Of a DNA stretch of 24,873 bases, positions 1-9,092 are shown in pieces. The position numbers and the translations under genes are program-made. The notes beneath the pieces are model-generated. The model was not told where the DNA came from. It saw only the letters and a list, made by a program, of their open reading frames with translations, and did not search any database. Position 1 is the first letter of the stretch; each line of letters begins with the position of its first letter. The DNA comes from Monoraphidium neglectum (lineage: Eukaryota > Chlorophyta > Chlorophyceae > Sphaeropleales > Selenastraceae). The stretch lies in the NCBI RefSeq assembly GCF_000611645.1, contig NW_014013083.1, positions 1 to 24,873 on the forward strand, given 5' to 3'.

Positions 1-1305
1 GGCCGGGGCGGCCGTGGCGGAGGATCTGCAGGTGCGTGGGTGGGTGCTGAGATAGTTCGATCTTGGCTTGGCAGAGATCTGGTATGATCTGATCTGACCT
101 GATCTGGACTGTAGAGATCTGATGTTGCAATTACCTTGCCGGGTTGAGCTCAGCCGACGTGCTCAGGAGTCCCAGGCCTCCTGGCTGTGGTTTCCCGAGC
201 TCCTTGGGACCACCCTTTTTTCTGTTTTATTTCTGACTGTGCAGCTAACATATTAGCTTCTCGTCTGCCGCCCTCTCAATCCCGCGCCCCCACAGGAGGG
301 CCTCCCGCCACCCGTCGCGGCGACGGCGGCCGCGGCAGCGCGCCAGCCTAGGAGGGCCCGCGAGGCCGACGGCGGCGGCGGCAGCAGGGGCGGCGGCGGC
401 GGCAGGGGCGCCGCGGCCGAGGACCTGTTTGGGCTCGCCATGGGGGAGCTGCTTGTGGATGAGGAGGCGGCGGTGGAAGGCGGGCAGGCGGCGCGCCGTG
501 ATGGGGGCGGGCCCGCCGCGGCGGCGCCGAAGACGGGCATTATGACCGCCGCCGCGCGGGCGTTTGGGCAGCTGATTCGGGAGCCGGGTAGCGGCGGCGG
601 CGGCGGCGACGCGGCGGCCGCGGCGCCGGATAAGAAGCGGCGGAAGCAGCAGGCCGCGGACACGCTCCTGGTGCCGCACGCCAAAGGCGGCGCGTCGGCG
701 GCGGGGGGCGGCGGCGGCGGCGGCGGCGGCGGCGGGGTGAGCATTGCGCCGGCGGGCGGGTTCGTGCCATCGCCAACATTTGCGGGGGCGCGGCCGGGGA
801 TGGTTTTCAAGAAGGGGGACAGGGGGGTGGGGTACTACCCAGACACGAAGGCCAGGGCACCAAAAGGCAGCAAGCAGCAGCACCAGGCGGTGGGCGCGAG
901 GGGGCCGTCTGAAAAGGCGGCGAAGCCTCGCAAGGCGCCCGCGGGACAGGAGCAGCAGCAGAAGCAGCAGCAGCAGCGGAAGCCGGCCCTGCCGCCGCTG
1001 CCAGGCACCAAGGCGGCGCGGAGGTCTCGAAAAGCCGAGCTGTCAGACAGCAGCGACAGCGACAGCGGCGGCGGCGGTGGCGGCCGCGGCCCTCCGAAGG
1101 GCGTTGGCGCCCGGCGCGGCGACGGCGGCAGCAGCAGCGACGACGAGGGCGGCGCCCCGCGTGGTGGCAGCTTTGGGGACCGGCAGGAGCGCGCCAGGCG
1201 CCGCAAGGCTCTCCCTGGGCGGCTGAGGAAAAAGGTGGCCAAGTCCAAGCAGCAGCAGGGGAAGCAGGCGGTGCCTCTGGGCAAGCGGAGGCGGGACCAG
1301 CCCTA

Positions 1306-1306
<1 letters not shown>
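1..1306 (+). CDS. C-terminal part of a basic, probably nucleolar protein (5' end outside window)
   Basis: The visible coding sequence is the end of an exon (1-31, ...VAEDLQ), a GT-AG intron (32-295) and a 1011-nt terminal exon (296-1306, stop TAG 1304-1306). The splice is phase 0 and the frame stays open from LPPPVAATAAA into EDLFGLAMGELLVDEE. The protein is low-complexity, rich in Gly, Ala, Lys, Arg and Gln, with a Ser/Asp acidic stretch (LSDSSDSDSGGG) and a strongly basic tail ending KRRRDQP. A conserved-looking patch, PTFAGARPGMVFKKGDRGVG followed by YY, lies near the middle of the exon. From memory, similar F-x-G-A-x-P-G-x-V-F-K...G-x-G-Y-Y motifs occur in C-terminal regions of eukaryotic rRNA-processing proteins. 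Together with the acidic and basic tracts this suggests a nucleolar role. That is inference; I do not recognise the exact family. The ATG at 440 is internal, not the start. Confidence 0.7.
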
Positions 1307-1307
<1 letters not shown>

Positions 1308-1367
<60 letters not shown>

Positions 1368-1422
1368 CGAAGCAATATCAGCAAGCAGCAGCACCACAAC
1401 AGCAGCAGCAGCAGCAGCAGCA
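1308..1422 (+). repeat. CAG/AGC trinucleotide microsatellite in a 3' UTR
   Basis: An almost pure run of about 18 AGC units begins two bases after the stop codon at 1304-1306. After a short interruption a second CAG run follows at about 1399-1422. It lies in the presumed 3' UTR of the upstream gene, before the TGTAA at 1546-1550. Long open frames on both strands here (poly-Gln/Ala/Ser/Leu) come from the repeat and are not genes. Confidence 0.9.
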
Positions 1423-1545
1423 ATTGAGGTCTTGGCAGTTGCAGCAGCAGGAGCGGCAGCAGTAGCAGCTTCATTGAGGTCGTATGCTCGCTCCTGCATG
1501 ATACTGGCGCGATATGCTTGCAACTGCTTGACATGACGCAAGCAA

Positions 1546-1550
1546 TGTAA
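1546..1550 (+). terminator. TGTAA poly(A) signal of the first gene
   Basis: TGTAA is the usual chlorophyte polyadenylation signal. Here it lies 240 bases after the stop codon, in sequence without coding character. It gives a 3' UTR of roughly 250-260 bases that includes the CAG repeat. Confidence 0.6.
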
Positions 1551-3098
1551 CAATGTTGCTGCGCGCAATAACCGGGATCAACGCACAACCAAGGATTGTA
1601 CTTGTGGAGTGGAATTTGGAAGGCGGGAAAGCGCACACACTCAAGTGCAACGCCAGTTGAGCAGAAAACCTTACAGCCTGCTGCTTTTGAGAGCCGGGTA
1701 TGCTGGCAGTACACTACCGAGATGGCGTGTGCGGTGGTGTTGACCAGCTGGGTGCTCTAGGGACCAGCTGGCAAGTTTTGGTTTCGGCCGCAGCAGTGCC
1801 CACAACACCGTGGCGCCTCCGCGCGAGTAGAACGTTGACCATAAAGGATTATGGTACAAGAATGGCTTGTGATACTTTCAAGGGGATGCCTGTCACATCT
1901 GCAAGCCAGCATGCACTTGCCGTGGCAGCCGTATAGACAGCCACCAACGGCAGTGGGGGTTGCTTTGATGACGGCCAGCCTGAGCAGAGCGCGCCACGTG
2001 AAAAGAGAGATTGAACTTTTTCTAGATAGCTGGATTGAAAGCTCTATTAGTATTATTACAATTCTGATAACAGAGGCAATATGAATACCAGTGGCTTAGA
2101 TGACAGAGGGCAATGCGTGGTTTGTTCAATCGGCAGCGCCGCCGCAATCAAGGCTCGGCTGGCTAGGCACAGGGCATGCCAAGGGCATGAAATGTGCGCG
2201 TGCAGGCCTCTTTGCTTGTGACGTGGCTCAACATCTCCCAGGACTCAGCCTCGACAGGCAGCAAGGGAGGCAACACAAGAACTGGAATCACGAAACTTGC
2301 ACAGTGCAGGTTTGTGCCGTATTCGGACGCCCATTCACAATGCTGATTCAAACAGATGCACACGGCACACTTCCAACGAAATGAGCAAAGGGGCGCTTGG
2401 TGTAGATCCATGCGCAAGCTGTACAACAGCTGCTTCCGCCCACCCCAGAAGCCACCTTGGGAGGGCGCAGCTTCTGGTGAACATATCCGCGCGACAGAAA
2501 GGCAGCGCGTCAGCTAGCAGTGCTGAGTGCGTACGTTGGATTGAAGGGGGCGCAATGGAAACTCGCATGTATGCGGTACGAGCGTCAAATCTTTGACGTT
2601 TGCCTCTGCGCCCACTGATGCGAGGTGCCACAAACACGCTGCCGCATTCCAGGTGAGATTGGTGCTCAGCACCCACCGCCCACCAGCGCGTATGTTCAAG
2701 CGGCAAGTGGCCGTGATCTGGCGGCGCGTCGCCCATGCAGCAGGTTTTGCAAGTGCCTTCGATGCGCTGTTCGTGAGCTTGAGTCACGTGCATACGTTGG
2801 TGGGTTCAGATGTTGAATGGAAACGGTTGCCTCACGGGTTGATGATCGTCTGGCACAGGCCCTGTGATGATTTGAGGCACACAAGGCGTTGCGGGTGTGG
2901 GTATGGCAGCCGGCAGGGGTGATGCAGTACAGAGCGAGCCGAGCCTGACAGCTGTAAGCAAGGCGCACAAAGTTCACGATGGCGGGAGGATTCTGTGCCT
3001 GTGCAACAGGCTTAACCTGCATTCAACGCAGCAAATTGACGGTCAAACAATGAATACTTCAGCACGCATAAGCATACACACATCACCCGATCTAAACA
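1551..3098. other. Intergenic region between convergent genes, no gene seen
   Basis: This 1.5-kb stretch lies between the 3' end of the plus-strand gene and the 3' end of the minus-strand spherulin-like gene. Open frames exist on both strands (the longest is about 150 codons on the minus strand, near 2335-2793), but none shows a recognisable domain, supported splice sites or a low-complexity pattern like the real exons. I see no tRNA, rRNA or convincing snoRNA structure. Confidence 0.5.
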
Positions 3099-3103
3099 TT
3101 ACA
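3099..3103 (-). terminator. TGTAA poly(A) signal of the spherulin-4-like gene
   Basis: The plus strand reads TTACA at 3099-3103, which is TGTAA on the minus strand, 84 bases downstream of the stop codon at 3187-3189. Position and motif fit the chlorophyte signal. The short 3' UTR contains the (GT)n/(GC)n tract. Confidence 0.6.
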
Positions 3104-3124
3104 CACATACGCCCGAGCGTGCAC

Positions 3125-3169
3125 GCGCGCGCGCGCGCATGCACACACACACACACACACACACACAAC
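3125..3169. repeat. Alternating GC/CA purine-pyrimidine repeat in a 3' UTR
   Basis: A run of (GC)n followed by (CA)n, read on the plus strand as gcgcgcgcgc then cacacacaca, lies just after the minus-strand stop codon. Alternating purine-pyrimidine tracts of this kind can adopt Z-DNA. It is ordinary microsatellite material otherwise. Confidence 0.85.
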
Positions 3170-3186
3170 GTGCGAGTACATACGCG

Positions 3187-6100
3187 CTAATGCATCCCCC
3201 CCACCTGCAGCTCCTCCTTCCAGAAGCTGGGCAGGCCGTCGTACTGCCCCGGCATGCGCCTGTCAGTGATGAAGGTCGCCTCAAAGCCGCTGGCCCGCGC
3301 CTTGGCCATCACGGCCGCCAGGCCGTCGGCGGAGGCGCTGCCCGTGTAGGAGTGGATCGACGCTATGCACCTGAGGCCGCGGGTTGTTTGTTGCGTGGTT
3401 GGCGGGATGCATGGGTGCGGGTTGTGTGTTGTGGTGTCAGGGCGACGGGCCGGTTGGTCGGGCCTGGTCGCTGGACCAGGCTGGGTCGCATGGGGCGTTT
3501 TGTCACCCCGGGGACAGATGGTGACAATTGCACTGCAGTCACGCGGCCATCTTCACGGTGGCTATGCGCAGCGATCGCCACACGTAGTCCCCTGAAAGGC
3601 AACTGCTTGCTGCGTGCCAGCCACACAATCGTTTTTAAGCACCCAGGGGTGCGAAGCCGCTCCCCTACCTGGTGACATCAGAGCACGCGCAGACAGGGTT
3701 TGTTTTCTGCCAGGTGTCCAGGGTGCCCTCAAACGCGTTGACAAAGTCCGCCTTGCCCGCAACCTTGCAGTCCATGGAACGGCCTGGTTGTGTCGTTTTG
3801 GTTTTGACAGGATTCAGGATATGGAGTAAGCAGGCGAGCGGCGTGAGAGGCCGGCGACTGAGGGGAGCTGCTGTGCATCAGGGCAGGCAGCCATACGACC
3901 GCCAGGCGAGAGACCCCCCACGAGGTGGGGGGTTGCAGTAGGGGCAAAGCTCAGCGTGCTCTGCTTGGATGCGCGTCGGCTGTTGACATCCCCTGCCTCC
4001 CCCCAAAGCTGGCCCAATCTTTCAGACCGAACCTTCTGCCTGGTCCCCAGTCCCGCACCTGGGTTCAGGGCCACGAGGCCGTTGTAGAACCGGATGCGCT
4101 CGATGATGGCTGTAATGTAGGCAACCTCCGCATCCGTCTTGTAGGTTGGCGCCACCTGGTTGACCCATATGCCTGTCAAGGCGACGAGAGCAGGGCCGGC
4201 CCGTGGCCTGAGGTGCAAGCATCCTGAAAGTCATCTAAACAGCTGCGACTTGGCTGCGTGGTCATCAAGGCGTTTTTGCAGACAGGAGATGGCCTGCCCC
4301 TGCAGAGCGCCGGCCGTGTATGTTGACAAGCCCCGGGGCTTGTGTGTCAAACAGAGCCTCGTACGTGGGACCCTGCAGCATGGTGGGCGGCCGTGCAGGC
4401 CGGTGCGGCGGTTGGCAGTCCACTCACCCTGCACGATGTCGCCGTACCCGTCCGGACCCTTGGTGAGCCAGATGTCGATCTGCTTGAGGATCTGGTCAAG
4501 GGGGCGGCTGCCATAGCCCACGTGAAGGTAGCTGCGGGTGAGGCGCGCCGCAGATTTGGAGGCGATGATTGGCAGCCACATGGTGCATTTACGATTGTGC
4601 ATGTGGTGGTGGAGCGTCGGATTGCAATTTGACACCAGTCAGTGGGAATGCGTCTGGTCAAGGCCTTGAACGCCAGCACATGCAGGGTGAGTCGGCGTCG
4701 TGCCATAGGCCGGTCGCTGTCAATGATAAGCATTGCCCTTGTGCTGGAAAAGCAGACCGTCTTTTGTAGCGATGCGGGGTCTCGCACTCACCCAAAGGTG
4801 GTCCACTGTGTGGTGCTGGCGATTTTGCTGAAGTACTCGCGGTGCACCTTGTCGTTCCCTGGGGTGGGGGGCCCGCTGTCCGGGCCGATGAGCACGGCAC
4901 CCTGCGGTGTCAGGCGTTTGCGACGGAGGGGTTGGCCGGGGGCTCCAGGAAGGTGAACGTTGTTCCAAAGCTGCAGGGCTTTCGGCCATGCTGCAACAAG
5001 CGGTATGCGCGACAACACATCCAGGCGACTCTGTGGGCCGCTTTGGTGATGTTTGTGGGAAGTGGCGCGCAGTGTGAACATGTGTGCACAGGGCAGGGTG
5101 AATGAGCTTGGGTGCCGGGCCAGGTGAGTGTGCAAAGCCAAGAGGCCAGTTGGTCCACCTTAAAGGATCCCTTGATGCAGTCATTAGCCTCGACGCTCTT
5201 GATGAGGTCATCAAAGGTCTGCCCAGGCACTGTGTACACTGGTATCCAGGTCCCCTAATTGGAGAGGATGTCAACGGGGCAGAGAAAAAGAGTGTGCATC
5301 AGGGTACTTGTTGATATGTGTGTGTGTATATGTGTATATGTGTATGTGTGTGTGGGGGGGGGGGGGGGCGTGCACGAAGAACGCAGCACACCAGTCGAAA
5401 ATTGTCGAAGGCTCACAAGCAAGTGATTGAACACGTATGTGCTACATAGTCGCATGATGTCCCAGGGTTGCTGGCTGAAGGGGAGTGCGCAGACAGGCTG
5501 GAGGCAGACCTGAGGTCACAAATACCGGCAGTGGCAAAAAGCAGGCGCAAGTTCTGAGGAGGTGGGGGCGCACCATCTTCTCCGGGATCTTCGGGGTGAC
5601 CGCCGCTGCTAGCTCCGCTGACACGACGGCACTGCCTGGTGCAGGCTTAGCATCACCACGGAATGAGTCGATGCCCCTGGGTTTTTGTAGAAAATAGAGT
5701 GTGTGTGTGCTTGTATGTGCGTGCGTGCGTGCATGTGTGTCCGTGTGTTTGCTCTTGTGCGTGTGTGCGTGTGTATGTGGGTGCTTGCCAAGTCGGAGCC
5801 GGGCAGTAATTGTTCAGACACTTTTCAACTACAAGCCTGTATCGCATAAACCTGGAAAGCAGCTGCCGGCAGCAGGAAGGACCCTCACCAGACGTAAACC
5901 TTCTTCCAGCCGGTCTTGTCTGTGATCTCGTGCTGGACCCTCAGGTAGCGCGCGGGCACCACGGTGTCCAAGGTTGTGTTGATGGGGCCGAGGATCTTGG
6001 GGTCCAGGGGCTGGGGTGATCAGGGGCAGACGGGGCAGATTTGTGGACAGTGAAAGAATGATCAAGGCGCTGCTCACATGGGAAGCACGACGCAAGAGCC

Positions 6101-7907
6101 GCCACAGTGCCGGGGAGTCGCCTGCTTTTGTCTGTTGATCCAACAAGGTCCAAAGTCACGGCCCGTGGCGAGCGTTTGTGGGGGCAGGGACTGCGCAAGC
6201 CTCAGCGTTACGGCACTTGGGTACCGGGCGGCCTGGGTGGGGGCGTGCAGCAGGGCTGCGCCGTGCTGGCAGGGTAGGCCAGGCTGCTTACCTTCAGGGT
6301 GGTCCAGGCGGCGCCGTCGGTTGAGGCCTGCAGGACGGCGGATGCAGAGTCCGGCGACCACACTCGCGCCCTGCGCAGAGGAGGGAAAGGGTGTCACGGC
6401 CGTGGCAGGCACACATCAAGGCGCCAGATGCGCCACCTGTGGATTGGGCGCCGCCCAACCGCCAGTGACCCAGCAGCCGTCCATGGGCTCGCAGGCGGCA
6501 TGGTGCTACATGTCCACAACGACGTCAGCCACGGCTGGTCCAAGGTGTTGGACTGCCAGCCTCACAGAGTCCAGTCCGGGTAATCACCTGACAACCCCGA
6601 CGTCCTTAACGGCCCCCATGTCCACAGTTGCCCACTCCAGGCAGGGCCCGGACTGCACCCCGAGCTCCGTAAGCGTGAACGCCGCCGCGGACTGCGCCTG
6701 GACTGCCACGATGCCGTCCCATGAGCCGTCCCCATGCACCCAGTTGTAGTTGTCAGTAGCGGGGTTGAGGGTGGCCGCCTTGACAGAGCTGCCATCAGCC
6801 TGTGTGGGTCAAGTTCGCACATCCGTGGGCGATTTGGCAACGGTAAGAGGAGCGGGATAAGGGCGGGGCAAGCTCGTGCTCTTGCGCAGGCGCCTGGCCG
6901 TCATTGTGCCGGGAAACCGGACGCCGGCCAGCGGCGGGTTGGGACGTCCTGACTGGCGAGCAGCGCTACGCTTGGCCCTGCCCCAAGCCTGCAGACACAG
7001 CAGCTGGCTGCCCCACGACGCCCGCGACGGCACTGAAAGAATGCCGCCTTCGCACCAGCTGGCCGCAAGCAACGCCTGCGGCGCCCCTGCCCCCACCGTG
7101 ATAGACACTGCCCGCTTCCGGGACGCTCGCGATGACTAATAACGTGCGGTCACGTGCGCCTTGCAGCGCGTAGCCCCACCAAATCCCCCGAGTCTTGGCA
7201 TCAGATCACAACCAACCTTGAACAGGAGCACGTCGATCGGCTCTTTGCCGAACGCCTTGATGCTCGCCCGCTGGACCGCCGCCGCCGCCGGCAGCTGCGC
7301 GCGCAAGAACGCGCCCTGCGCGCCCGCCGCCGTCGCCTTTGGCAGCGCCACGCCGGCCCCAGAGTATACGTTGTTGTCGGTGGCGGCGGCCGGGGTGGTG
7401 GTGCCATCCGACGAGGAGCAGCGGCCGGCGGCGGCGCAGGCGTTGAGGAGGGGGTTCATGCTGGGGCGCGCAAGATAGTCAGTCGGGAAGCAGGCGCCTG
7501 CACCGGGGGGGGGGGGTGTGGCCGTACGGGAGGCGTGGCGCCGCGTTGCTCCACGGCCGTGTTTTGAGGCGGCCTGCAAGCTTGAAGGCTTCCCACACCT
7601 GCAGCCCCTGTAGCAGCTGAAGGGTGGTTAGGCCGGCTCGCTGGCGCGCACGGTGAACTGCACGCGGCGCGTGCGCCCCAAGTTCACCACCCAGGCGCCC
7701 CTACGCGCAGGATGACTCACCGGATTGCCACTGAGTGTTGTCCAGGCCGTCAATTATGTTTCCAACAGGCCCGGTCGGGTTGCTCGACACCGTCACAGTC
7801 GCGCCGACTGAGTAGGAACCGGGCATTTGAGCGTGCGCCGCTGCTGCGAACAGCACCAAGAGGAGGAGCAGGCAGCGGCCAAGCCCCGTGCGGAGGCACT
7901 GCCCCAT
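3187..7907 (-). CDS. Secreted discoidin (F5/8 type C)-like + spherulin-4/GH135-like protein, 12 exons, 568 aa
   Basis: The phase-consistent exons are 7721-7907, 7217-7497, 6588-6799, 6292-6370, 5889-6010, 5574-5676, 5159-5254, 4792-4901, 4428-4531, 4059-4172, 3669-3783 and 3187-3370 (1707 nt including stop). I chose the ATG at 7907 because it starts a clear signal peptide (Cys/Arg-rich n-region, LLLLLVLF core, AHA-Q cleavage near residue 26); an in-frame Met 28 codons upstream lacks this. Residues about 30-325 resemble a discoidin/F5/8 type C domain (NIIDGLDNTQWQSG, RARVWSPDSASAVLQAS, TDKTGWKKVYVW). Residues about 331-560 fit the spherulin-4 family (WIPVYTVPGQ, VLIGPDSGPP, LHVGYGSRPLDQI, GIWVNQ, ALNPG, FEG, TFITDRR, GLPSFW). 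Spherulin-4 proteins include GH135 glycoside hydrolases such as fungal Sph3. The adjacent acidic pair expected after G-I-F/W-x (usually Asp-Glu) is Asn436-Gln437 here; Glu488 of FEG is kept. Cell-wall or extracellular carbohydrate binding is likely; catalysis is doubtful. Exon edges are hand-placed. Confidence 0.82.
3913..3933. repeat. Perfect 9-bp inverted repeat in an intron
   Basis: ACCCCCCAC (3913-3921) and GTGGGGGGT (3925-3933) are perfect complements around a GAG loop. They lie in the intron between exons 10 and 11 of the spherulin-like gene (3784-4058). The hairpin would be very stable in RNA. No function is evident. Confidence 0.6.
5306..5370. repeat. GT microsatellite followed by poly-G tract, intronic
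   Basis: Alternating tgtgtg/tatgtg is followed by an uninterrupted run of about 15 G on the plus strand. It lies within the intron between exons 6 and 7 of the spherulin-like gene (5255-5573). On the transcribed strand it is a C-run followed by CA repeats. Confidence 0.85.
5699..5782. repeat. Degenerate GT/GTGC microsatellite, intronic
   Basis: A GT-rich tract with gtgcgtgcgtgc variants fills much of the 212-nt intron between exons 5 and 6 of the spherulin-like gene (5677-5888). The CA-rich poly-His/Thr frames it gives on the minus strand are artefacts. Confidence 0.8.
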
Positions 7908-8710
7908 GTTGGAGGGCTTCCTTTCAGAGGCTAAGCTCCGACGCTGGGGACTTGGAGCCGTGGCTTTGCGTGGCCGGTGACGCGTTCGCAAGTAATTCGC
8001 AACTTGTGCTGCCAGGCTCTGTATAGAAACTTTCGAAGGTGGTGATACGGCACAGACGCGACTTGAGAAAGAGTATAATGTGCCGCTTCAAGAAGCACCC
8101 GTGCAGGAAGCCTCCATGGAAGTCAGCGGCGTTGCGCCTGCGAACTGGAGTGCGAGCTTTACTCATCCCGCAGAGGTGAGGTAAAAAGGACGAATGTAGG
8201 ATCGTGGCAGTCCATAGGAGGGCAGCACTAGTGTTTCCACCAGATGTTAGACACTGTTGGTGGTAGCCTATTCCAGCAATGGCTGCCCATCCCGCGGTCC
8301 ACTTGCTGGCAGAGCACATGTGCAACACCGATCCCCACACACCAGCAATTGTGCAGCTGATGGAGCGTGTGGGCAATGTGAGCGAGCGGCCCAATAATTG
8401 AGGCTGATGACCACCGGTTGTGTTCTTGACCGAAGCCTGCGTATTGCACTGCCACCCGTGGCGAGCCCCCTGAGGCTCTCCGCAGGGTTCTCTGCGCAGC
8501 GGCGCAGCCGGCGCGCTTTCAGCCATGAGTGGCCTGTCCATCCACTCGCAGCTGCATGGTTCAGGCAGGCGCATGCTCTGGGGACCGATTGCAAATGATG
8601 AAGCAGCCACCCAGCTGCAAAGATACTTGGATACGAGGGCATGGAAGTGGGAGCAGCAAGCTGTTGCGTTGACAGGATGGCTGGACTGACTGTCAACCTT
8701 GGAGGTGCAA
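7908..8710. other. Intergenic/promoter region upstream of the spherulin-like gene
   Basis: This 0.8-kb stretch separates the presumed poly(A) site of the ankyrin-repeat gene (TTACA 8711-8715) from the spherulin-like start codon at 7907. It should contain the promoter and 5' UTR of the latter. I found no convincing TATA box. A 228-codon minus-strand open frame (7924-8610) shows no domain and is not called. Confidence 0.45.
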
Positions 8711-8715
8711 TTACA
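8711..8715 (-). terminator. TGTAA poly(A) signal of the ankyrin-repeat gene
   Basis: TTACA on the plus strand reads TGTAA on the minus strand, about 380 bases beyond the stop codon at 9093-9095. No nearer TGTAA was noticed on that strand. The assignment rests only on motif and position. Confidence 0.5.
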
Positions 8716-9092
8716 AAGGTGTGACCGCGCCCCTCGACGACAAGGTGCACACCCAAAAAATAAATGTTGAGTTCATCCCGACCCAAAAAACCGCAGTACA
8801 CAGAGTACAATTCATTCCCTGTGCAGCACAAGTGCATGCAGATTCGTTGTTTGATCAATTGGCCCCATTGCCCATATATCTCATTGATACAAAGCAGACC
8901 AATCGCCAACTCCTGCAGCTAATCCTGCAGCATCCGCGCGAGCGGCCAAGCCTGCCGCACGCCCTCCTCTGGCGCTTGAGCCTGCCTTCCCCCCTGGCAA
9001 AGTCCCTGTGGGGCCTTTGCTGCTCGCCTTTGCAGCGCGCGGCGCTGCTCCTCCCAGACGCCGTCGCGCACAGCAGGGGCAAGGTCATGACC

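Noticed and set aside
807..1568. Minus-strand open frame of 253 codons over the CAG repeat (poly-Ala/Ser)
   Set aside because: It is the antisense of a GC-rich exon and a CAG microsatellite. It has no domain, and its composition is fully explained by the repeat.
2335..2793. 152-codon minus-strand open frame in the convergent intergenic region
   Set aside because: No recognisable motif, no supporting splice or poly(A) context, and codon composition unlike the real exons.
2865..2948. Exact C box GTGATGA followed by CTGA, a possible snoRNA
   Set aside because: The flanks cannot form a terminal stem and no rRNA guide was recognised upstream of the CTGA.
3540..3600. Possible extra exon (reading DYVWRSLRIATVKMAA or RGLRVAIAAHSHRED) in the last intron of the spherulin-like gene
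   Set aside because: Exon 11 (ending at 3669) joins directly to the last exon (3370) in phase 2/1 and gives the family-like C-terminus. Inserting this piece breaks the frame or adds a stop.
4902..4985. Upstream extension of exon 8 of the spherulin-like gene (reading WNNVHLPGAPGQPLRRKRL)
   Set aside because: An acceptor at the CAG before GGTGCCGTGCTC is preceded by a good pyrimidine tract and gives normal spacing between the first two strands of the barrel.
7924..8610. 228-codon minus-strand open frame upstream of the spherulin-like gene
   Set aside because: No domain, and it overlaps the presumed promoter. The real start has a clear signal peptide at 7907.
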